Below are positions 14,949 through 20,286 of a stretch of 20,286 nucleotides of DNA, piece by piece. Positions within the stretch are counted from its first letter, which is position 1, and the number at the start of each line of letters is the position of its first letter. The stretch comes from CAYZBM01 sp964476705 (GTDB lineage: Bacteria; Pseudomonadota; Alphaproteobacteria; Rickettsiales; UBA6187). The DNA lies in the NCBI GenBank assembly GCA_964476705.1, contig CAYZBM010000033.1, forward strand, positions 1 to 20,286. Reading direction: 5' to 3'. The position numbers and the translations under genes were made by a program. The notes under the pieces are model-generated. The model searched no databases. It worked only from the letters and a program-made list of their open reading frames with translations, and was not told the origin of the DNA.

Positions 14949-16523
14949 TTATATCGGTAATGTAGTTGGTTTAAATTTCCGTAACCACCAGACAGTTATT
15001 AATCTAGTTAACAACACGGAAGTAAAGATAGAAGTTAAAATACCAATACATAAAGTAACAGCAAAACCTTTAATTGGTCCTGAGCCAAAATAGAACATTA
15101 CTATGGATGCAATTAAAGTTGTAATATTAGAGTCAAAAATAGTAGTAAAAGCTTTTTTATAACCATTTTCAATTGCGGCTAATAAACTGCGACCGAGATG
15201 GAGTTCTTCACGCATCCGTTCAAAAATTAGTACGTTAGCATCAACTGCCATTCCCATACCCAGAACTATTCCGGCAATACCAGGTAAAGTAAGTGTAGCA
15301 CCTAATAATGATAATACCGCAACGGTCATGGCGATATGAAAAATCATAGCTCCACTTGCAAAAATTCCAAATAAGCGATAGAAAAACACCATAAAACTTA
15401 CAACTAAAACCATACCTAAAAGACCAGCTTTAGTTCCATCTAAAATTGAGTCAGAACCAAGGCTTGGGCCAACTGTTCTTTCTTCAACAATTTTAACTGG
15501 GGCAGGTAGTGCTCCAGCTCTGAGTAATAAAGCTAAATCTGCTGCGCTTTGGGTAGTAAAGCTACCAGAAATTTCGGCATGGCCATTTAATATGGCTGAA
15601 CGAATTACGGGAGCTGTTAAAACTTTGTTATCAAGAACGATAGCAAAAGGCTTACCCATATTATTTTTAGTAATTTCAGCGAATTTTTTAGCCCCTAAAC
15701 TATTAAATGATAAATTAACTACTGCCTGGCCATTCATTTGATTAAAGCCAGCTGTAGCTGATGATACTAAGTCACCGCCAATAGCTACGCGCTTAATTAA
15801 AGTAAATGAACTATCGCCAGTATCAGATTTTACCCTGATAGATCCTGAAGGAACTGGTAATTTAGAATTATCTGGGTAAGGCATTGTAGAGTCAAGCAAA
15901 TGAAAAGTCATTTTTGCTGTTCTACCTAACATTTCTTTTAAATATTTAGGATCTTCAAGTCCAGGTACTTGTAGCAATATACGATTGTCACCTTCACGCT
16001 GAATATCTGGTTCTCTAGTCCCTGTTGCATCAACCCTACGTCTGATTATTTCTAATGATTGCGCCAGTAGTTGTGTGCGCATGTTTTTTATATATTTGTC
16101 ACTATAGCCAATAGTTACATTATTATCTTTGCTTGATATTTCGAGATCGTTTGAAATAGCTTTAACTAATTTAGTTACTTCATCCAGCATTTGCTCATTA
16201 TCTAAAGTTAGAGCTATTTTGTTATTTACAGTTTGTAAGCCGCCGGAATATTTAATTCTGCTGCCATCTACAATTTTATTTTTAAAACTTAAACGTAATT
16301 CATCTTTAAGATTTTCTAGTTGCTCATTAAAATATGCATCAAAATCAACTTCCATCAATAAATAAGAACCACCTCTTAGATCAAGGCCTAATTTAATTGT
16401 TTGGCTACCAAAGCTGCCTAAAAGTTTTTCAGGGTCTTTAAGAAAATTAGGAACTAAAATTAAAATTGCACAAAGACAAATGGCAAATATAGTAAAAATT
16501 TTTAATTTGGAGAAATAAAGCAT
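14949..16523 (-). CDS. secD: Protein translocase subunit SecD
   Basis: SecD, with SecF, uses the proton gradient to pull preproteins out of the SecYEG channel on the periplasmic side. The 524-residue protein has the N-terminal membrane helix (about 8-27), the conserved LGLDLRGGSYLLMEVD block (45-60) and a large periplasmic P1 domain. Five further membrane helices follow (about 365-515), with GMAVDANVLIFERMREE at 424-440 (Asp428 in the conserved DAN). secF is not fused or adjacent, as in Rickettsiaceae where it lies elsewhere. yajC stands 87 bases upstream on the same strand, so the two are likely co-transcribed. The ATG at 16523 starts the membrane helix correctly. The ribosome site is weak. 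Confidence 0.97.
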   Translation of the reverse strand: MLYFSKLKIFTIFAICLCAILILVPNFLKDPEKLLGSFGSQTIKLGLDLRGGSYLLMEVDFDAYFNEQLENLKDELRLSFKNKIVDGSRIKYSGGLQTVNNKIALTLDNEQMLDEVTKLVKAISNDLEISSKDNNVTIGYSDKYIKNMRTQLLAQSLEIIRRRVDATGTREPDIQREGDNRILLQVPGLEDPKYLKEMLGRTAKMTFHLLDSTMPYPDNSKLPVPSGSIRVKSDTGDSSFTLIKRVAIGGDLVSSATAGFNQMNGQAVVNLSFNSLGAKKFAEITKNNMGKPFAIVLDNKVLTAPVIRSAILNGHAEISGSFTTQSAADLALLLRAGALPAPVKIVEERTVGPSLGSDSILDGTKAGLLGMVLVVSFMVFFYRLFGIFASGAMIFHIAMTVAVLSLLGATLTLPGIAGIVLGMGMAVDANVLIFERMREELHLGRSLLAAIENGYKKAFTTIFDSNITTLIASIVMFYFGSGPIKGFAVTLCIGILTSIFTSVLLTRLITVWWLRKFKPTTLPI

Positions 16524-16610
16524 ATGTTAAACAAAATAATTACAAAATAAGGACGAAATGATTAATAAAAAATAAAAAAGCCTAAAAACTAAATAAAAGC
16601 AGAAAATAAA

Positions 16611-17021
16611 CTATTTTTTAGCTAAATCAGTAATGCTACTTTTAAGTACAGTTATAACTACATCTTTAGCTATAGTTATTTCAGCGCGATTTTCTTCATC
16701 ATTAACTTTAGTTATAGTACCGATTACTCCACCTATAGTTATAACTTTATCACCTTTTTTTAATTCTCTAAGTAATTTAGCTTGTGCTTTGTATTTTTTT
16801 TGTTGCGGTCTTAAAACTAACATATACAAAATTGCAAAAACTAGCAGCAAAGGTAAAATAGAAGTTAAAATATTTTGTTGTGGCGGTTCTGGAATAATTG
16901 CAGTTGTAGTTGAGGTTTGATTAAGTTCAATGGATTTAGTATCTGCAGTTGGAGTTATTGGCGCCGTATCTTTAATATTTTCTACTTTTTCTGCGGCATA
17001 TGCACTATTTATTAATGACAT
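16611..17021 (-). CDS. yajC: Sec translocase accessory protein YajC
   Basis: YajC is a small inner-membrane partner of SecDF. The 136-residue protein has one membrane helix (about 51-70) followed by the signature RPQQKKYKAQ (71-80). The cytoplasmic beta domain comes next: LKKGDKVITIGGVIGTITKVND. The stretch before the helix (MSLINSAYAAEK then about 35 Thr/Pro-rich residues) is longer than in gamma-proteobacteria but resembles the AYA-bearing N-termini common in alphaproteobacteria. AGGA lies seven bases before the ATG. It heads the yajC-secD-Mth938 cluster and diverges from sodB across 219 bases. Confidence 0.95.
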   Translation of the reverse strand: MSLINSAYAAEKVENIKDTAPITPTADTKSIELNQTSTTTAIIPEPPQQNILTSILPLLLVFAILYMLVLRPQQKKYKAQAKLLRELKKGDKVITIGGVIGTITKVNDEENRAEITIAKDVVITVLKSSITDLAKK

Positions 17022-17240
17022 GATATTTTCCTAACTTTTAGATTATTATTACTTTTACAAAAAACGAATATAATGTTTAATTACTTATTAGTAAATAGCT
17101 GATTTTAAGCCTTATAATATAGGTTTAATATAGGTTGGAGAGAGCATTTTATGTAGATTAGGGTTGCGGTATGTTGTTGGTTAGCCTATAGTCCTTGAGA
17201 AATATTTAAAATAATTAATAATAAAATTGGAGATAAAATT

Positions 17241-17819
17241 ATGGCATTCACTTTACCGAATCTGCCTTATAAAGAAGATGCTTTAGAGCCTCACATAAGT
17301 GCAAAAACCTTATCATTTCATCATGGAAAACATCATAATGCTTATGTAGTTAATCTAAATAAGTTGATTGAAAATACCGAATTTGCAGTAGCAAGTTTAG
17401 AAGAGATTATCTTAAAATCTTCCGGTGGCGTATTTAATAATGCCGCGCAAATTTGGAATCATACATTCTATTTTAATTGTATGAAACCAAATGGTGGTGG
17501 TAAACCAACTGGTGCTATAGCTGCTAAAATTGATAAAGATTTTGGTAGTTATGAAAAATTTAAAGAAGAATTTCATAATGCCGCTCTAACTCAATTTGGT
17601 AGTGGTTGGGCTTGGCTGGTATTAGATCAAGATAAGCTTACTATAGTTAAAACTGGCAATGCTGAAGTTCCTTTAACTAAAGGGCAAAAACCTTTACTTA
17701 CTGTTGATGTTTGGGAACATGCTTATTATCTTGATTATCAAAATCGCCGTCCTGATTATATAACTACATTTTTAGATCATTTAGTTAATTGGGATTTTGT
17801 TAATTTGCAGTTGAAATAA
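17241..17819 (+). CDS. sodB: Iron superoxide dismutase
   Basis: It disproportionates superoxide in the cytosol, important for a bacterium facing host oxidants. The 192-residue protein is very close to enterobacterial SodB. The metal ligands are His27 (FHHGKHH), His74 (WNHTF), Asp156 and His160 (DVWEHAYY). Gln70 in NNAAQIWNHTF is the second-sphere residue of the iron type, as opposed to the GG/GGH pattern of Mn enzymes. The ATG is preceded by TGGAGA with an 8-base gap after the GGAG. A weak promoter-like pair (TTGAGA 17195-17200, TAATAA 17219-17224) lies just upstream. It has no close partner gene: yajC is divergent and the next gene is 370 bases on. Confidence 0.97.
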   Translation: MAFTLPNLPYKEDALEPHISAKTLSFHHGKHHNAYVVNLNKLIENTEFAVASLEEIILKSSGGVFNNAAQIWNHTFYFNCMKPNGGGKPTGAIAAKIDKDFGSYEKFKEEFHNAALTQFGSGWAWLVLDQDKLTIVKTGNAEVPLTKGQKPLLTVDVWEHAYYLDYQNRRPDYITTFLDHLVNWDFVNLQLK

Positions 17820-17889
17820 CTGTAAGAGTGATTTTTTAATTATTTAAATTAATCTCAGTTTTTGAATAAAACCAAGCAATTTCCTCCAT

Positions 17890-17960
17890 CTCCGTCATCC
17901 CGGTTTTTTATTTTTTTAATATGTTAATATTAAAAAAATGAAAAGACCGGGACCTATTTT
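17890..17960 (+). repeat. Dispersed palindromic element R1, copy B
   Basis: gtcatcccgg (from 17894) pairs imperfectly with the end accgggac (17946-17953). The core tttttttaatat / atattaaaaaaa is a perfect 12-bp stem over a 4-base loop, so the entire 60 bases is one hairpin. The ends match copy A (251-327, opposite orientation), but the core is unrelated. Conserved ends with a variable centre suggest a non-autonomous element or a structured repeat kept by pairing. Confidence 0.65.
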
Positions 17961-18063
17961 GAAACTTTGAGAATCAGCTAGACTTTTCTCTAAATACCAA
18001 TAAATTCCTATATTTAAGTTTTAGCTCTTAATTTTCATCAATGAAGATCTTTGTTGAATTTCC

Positions 18064-18082
18064 AAAAACTTTATAAGTTTTT
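18064..18082. terminator. A/T hairpin, possible two-way terminator
   Basis: aaaaactt / aagttttt, 8-bp perfect arms over a 3-base loop, with A- and T-rich flanks. It lies 245 bases past sodB and before the promoter of the next gene, so it could stop read-through. The stem has little GC. Confidence 0.35.
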
Positions 18083-18113
18083 AAAATCTCGCCATCTCTA
18101 ATTTTTCAAGAAA

Positions 18114-18142
18114 TTGTTTACTTTTAGTTAACATATTAATAT
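18114..18142 (+). promoter_or_regulatory. Sigma-70-like promoter of the terminal gene
   Basis: TTGTTT (18114-18119), a 17-base spacer and TAATAT (18137-18142). Transcription would begin near 18149, giving a leader of about 40 bases before the ATG at 18190. It is the best promoter match I see in the window. Confidence 0.5.
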
Positions 18143-18189
18143 TCTATGAGGTAACCGATATTGTAAATAATTATGATTAGAGATTTATT

Positions 18190-20256
18190 ATGGCACTAGA
18201 ACTAACTACTGACGAACAAAAAGCGCAAGCAAGGTGGTTGTTTTTTCATTTGTATAATAAAGAGAAAAAAGATGATGAAAAATATCTTTATAAAGATTTT
18301 GACAATTTACTTTCTGATTATAAGAGAATTAAGGTTATAAAATCTAAAATACTTCTTTTAAGTGAATCAGAATTAAAAGGGATTATAAAAACATATAGTT
18401 TTATAGAGCTCTCTAAACTTTTAAATAATGATCAGTCTATAGAAAAAGAAGAATTTTTAGATGCTTTAGAAAAATTTGCAGAATCTCATAAATCTAAATC
18501 TACGCCAGGAGCAGCTACTCCAGCTGCTCCATCTTCTACACAAGTAGTGCCGACTGCTGCTAGTGGAAGCGATTTTGATAATTTACTTAGTGTAGGAGGT
18601 CTCTCTTCTACTGCTACTTCTACTGCTACAACTATAGAAATCAATAACGTCAATAACGATAGAAACTTATTTGTTTCATTGTTAGGTTTGGCCCCTGTAA
18701 ATGCGGAACATCCTTCAAATAAATCAGATGGTACTATAGATTCTAATCGTAATAATACTCATACTACTCAAACATCTGGAAGTAATGGAGTCTATCAAGA
18801 TCTTGACTTTCTAGATCTAGATGATGTTAGTTTAGCATCAATTTCGAATCAAAATTCAACAAGTGCTCAGAATACTATTTCTGCTAGAGGAATCCATTCT
18901 ACCGGAGCTTCAGATTCAATGAATGCTCCTGTTAGTGGAGGATTCGCTCCTCAACAATTTGATGGTATTTCAGCTGGTGTTTATGGAGCTGTAGCTCCAA
19001 CTCCAAATAATTCAAATTATAATCCAGGATCAGCAGTGGCTTCATATCCTGCTTCAAATAATTTGGGCCAATTGCCGACTACTTCAAGTTCTACTCTATC
19101 ATCTCTATCATCTCTATCATCTCTATCATCTCTATCATCTCTATCATCGCAAAATCACCATAAATTAGAATCAGCACCAGTAAAACTATCCGGTCCGGCA
19201 GCTGCAGCAGCAGCAGCTGCTGCCGCAGCTGCTGCATATGTAGCAGCAAATCCTCCAGATGACCAATCATTTGGATCTTTAAGTGTAGAATTACCAAGAA
19301 AATTATCTACTACTAAGAAAAGTTGTAATTTAGCGAGTAAATTTCCTTATGACACAAAAGATCAACGTATGTCTTATAATAAATTCTTTTATAATATCTT
19401 TCTAGATAATAAAGCAAATTTAGATCCGAAAACATTAGATAGGTTTAACAAAGACGACTTTATAAGTAATATAGTAAGAAGAGGTTTTAATAATACTGTA
19501 CTATTTAACTTGATGAAACAAATATTGAGTCTTGGTAATAGTCCTTTTAATAACGATAAGTTCTATTTAAATATAAAAAATAAAAAATTCATTGCTGAAA
19601 TGAAAAGTTTTTTTTCTGATGCTACTTTGGATCATATAACGGAATTACAAAAAATTGTAAATGTAGAAAAAAAGAGTAAAAATAGAAAAAATGATGGAAA
19701 TGATTCTAATCTATCAGCTTTTTCACCACAATCTCCTGCTGCAACTTTAAATTCTTCTGAGGTAAGTTCCTCTGCTAAATTTTTAGCTGCCAGAAGTGCA
19801 TCTTTCAAAGATAGTTCTATAAAATTGCCTGAGTATGAAAAATTCGATGTATCTTATGATCATTTCTTCTTTAATATATTATCATCTTGTAATTATAAAT
19901 TTTCTGATGCAGAAATCGCTGATAATAGAGAATTATTGAAATCTGAGTCAGCTTTTAATGCTATTATTAATATAATAAAAACAAATGAAAAAGGATTTTA
20001 TCTTAAAGATAATATGTTTAAAAATATAACTGACCCAGCTTCTCGAACTGCCACAAAATTTATTGAAGATGTAGAAATTTTTTTTCAGAAAAATCAAAAT
20101 TTCAAAACTGATTTTGAAATATTTGTAACTAATGTGCGTAATAGTCTATTAGAAAATCAAGATAAATTGCGAGTTTATTCAAGACATAATTATGGAGCAG
20201 TTCCTGTAAAAAGAAAATCTAGTGTGGGAGCTTATAGTACCCCACACTTTTTATGA
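18190..20256 (+). CDS. Modular low-complexity protein with three related helical domains, possible effector
   Basis: I do not recognise this family. The 688-residue protein has three apparently related helical modules: about 10-97 (weak match), 390-495 and 550-665. Modules 2 and 3 share SYxxFFxNI near their starts (Ser395, Ser555) and FIxxxxxFF near their ends. Modules 1 and 2 are separated by some 290 residues rich in Ser/Thr/Ala/Asn, including six SLS units from a 9-bp tandem repeat and 13 consecutive Ala. No signal peptide, membrane segment or catalytic motif is seen, so any secretion would be by a non-Sec route. AGAGA lies before the ATG. The last residues (about AYSTPHFL) are read from dispersed repeat R3, so the natural C-terminus may have been replaced. 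A role in host interaction is inference. Confidence 0.7.
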   Translation: MALELTTDEQKAQARWLFFHLYNKEKKDDEKYLYKDFDNLLSDYKRIKVIKSKILLLSESELKGIIKTYSFIELSKLLNNDQSIEKEEFLDALEKFAESHKSKSTPGAATPAAPSSTQVVPTAASGSDFDNLLSVGGLSSTATSTATTIEINNVNNDRNLFVSLLGLAPVNAEHPSNKSDGTIDSNRNNTHTTQTSGSNGVYQDLDFLDLDDVSLASISNQNSTSAQNTISARGIHSTGASDSMNAPVSGGFAPQQFDGISAGVYGAVAPTPNNSNYNPGSAVASYPASNNLGQLPTTSSSTLSSLSSLSSLSSLSSLSSQNHHKLESAPVKLSGPAAAAAAAAAAAAAYVAANPPDDQSFGSLSVELPRKLSTTKKSCNLASKFPYDTKDQRMSYNKFFYNIFLDNKANLDPKTLDRFNKDDFISNIVRRGFNNTVLFNLMKQILSLGNSPFNNDKFYLNIKNKKFIAEMKSFFSDATLDHITELQKIVNVEKKSKNRKNDGNDSNLSAFSPQSPAATLNSSEVSSSAKFLAARSASFKDSSIKLPEYEKFDVSYDHFFFNILSSCNYKFSDAEIADNRELLKSESAFNAIINIIKTNEKGFYLKDNMFKNITDPASRTATKFIEDVEIFFQKNQNFKTDFEIFVTNVRNSLLENQDKLRVYSRHNYGAVPVKRKSSVGAYSTPHFL
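19094..19147 (+). repeat. Six perfect 9-bp tandem repeats
   Basis: The unit ctctatcat is repeated six times without error, encoding Ser-Leu-Ser steps. Because nine is a multiple of three, slippage would change linker length without breaking the frame. Confidence 0.95.
20221..20252 (+). terminator. Hairpin terminator overlapping the end of the terminal gene
   Basis: agtgtggg (20221-20228) pairs perfectly with cccacact (20241-20248) over a 12-base loop, followed by T's to 20252. The stem lies inside the last codons, and the stop TGA is at 20254-20256. The right arm is repeat R3, whose other copy lacks the left arm. Confidence 0.55.
20233..20252 (+). repeat. Dispersed repeat R3, copy 2
   Basis: Identical over 20 bases to 14213-14232. 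It codes for the C-terminus of the 18190 gene. The sequence after it (cataaaaaaagtagc to the window edge) can fold back on the repeat's T-run, as in copy 1, so a larger element probably continues past the window. Confidence 0.7.
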
Positions 20257-20286
20257 GGCATAAAAAAAGTAGCTGGATAGCGACCC

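Larger units (their letters stand above)
17820..18189. other. 370-base intergenic region with repeat, hairpin and promoter
   Basis: No coding region or tRNA is seen. It contains a weak sodB terminator candidate (aactg / cagtt, 17818-17860, then T's), dispersed element R1 copy B (17890-17960), an A/T hairpin at 18064-18082 and a good promoter-like pair at 18114-18142. The rest (17961-18060) is A/T-rich sequence in which I see nothing. Confidence 0.7.

Noticed and set aside
16129..16920. Plus-strand open frames opposite secD and yajC
   Set aside because: They are antisense to conserved Sec genes and have no independent support.
19094..19147. CRISPR-like or minisatellite array
   Set aside because: The 9-bp units have no spacers and lie in frame inside a coding sequence, so this is not CRISPR.
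19091..19297. Minus-strand frame with repeated Met-Ile-Glu
   Set aside because: It is only the complement of the 9-bp tandem repeat and poly-Ala tract.

Overview
The window is AT-rich (roughly 30% GC by eye) and reads as a chromosomal piece of an alphaproteobacterium, most likely a Rickettsiales intracellular bacterium. The reasons are the two-domain malic enzyme, the separate yajC and secD with an Mth938-type gene beside them, a folate-dependent TrmFO, an inositol-monophosphatase-like gene without a biosynthetic partner, a Sel1-repeat protein, two Ser/Thr/Ala-rich lineage proteins, and many short palindromic elements like those that litter Rickettsiaceae genomes. Genus cannot be decided from the sequence alone.

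Layout. 1-475 is a gene-free stretch packed with hairpins and repeat copies. 476-5075 holds a HAD phosphatase, then a likely operon of an unrecognised Ser-rich protein with a frameshifted 3' end, hflX and a succinate-semialdehyde-type dehydrogenase (gabD). 5192-6418 is a Sel1-repeat protein. On the minus strand follow rpsT and maeB, each with its own hairpin terminator. mutS, an inositol-monophosphatase-family gene and trmFO (9323-14171) form a tight plus-strand operon, with an 8-base overlap and then a 3-base gap. 14172-14404 carries dispersed repeat fragments and the cut-off start of a gene. yajC, secD and an Mth938-domain gene (17021 down to 14405) form a minus-strand cluster. sodB (Fe superoxide dismutase) and a large modular, low-complexity protein (18190-20256) end the window.

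How the genes work together. Most are housekeeping: ribosome (rpsT, hflX), tRNA methylation (trmFO), mismatch repair (mutS), Sec export (secD, yajC), C4 metabolism (gabD gives succinate, maeB converts malate to pyruvate) and oxidative defence (sodB). The accessory layer is the Sel1 protein and the two Ser-rich proteins, which are candidates for host interaction.

The most notable points are: a 128-bp imperfect palindrome (14783-14910), like a Rickettsia palindromic element, that abuts the Mth938 start codon and extends its reading frame; a one-base frame loss in the 1213 gene, with the lost frame running open to 6 bases before hflX; a three-module architecture in the terminal protein with an in-frame 9-bp tandem repeat; and three families of dispersed repeats, one of which forms both the C-terminus and the apparent terminator of the last gene.
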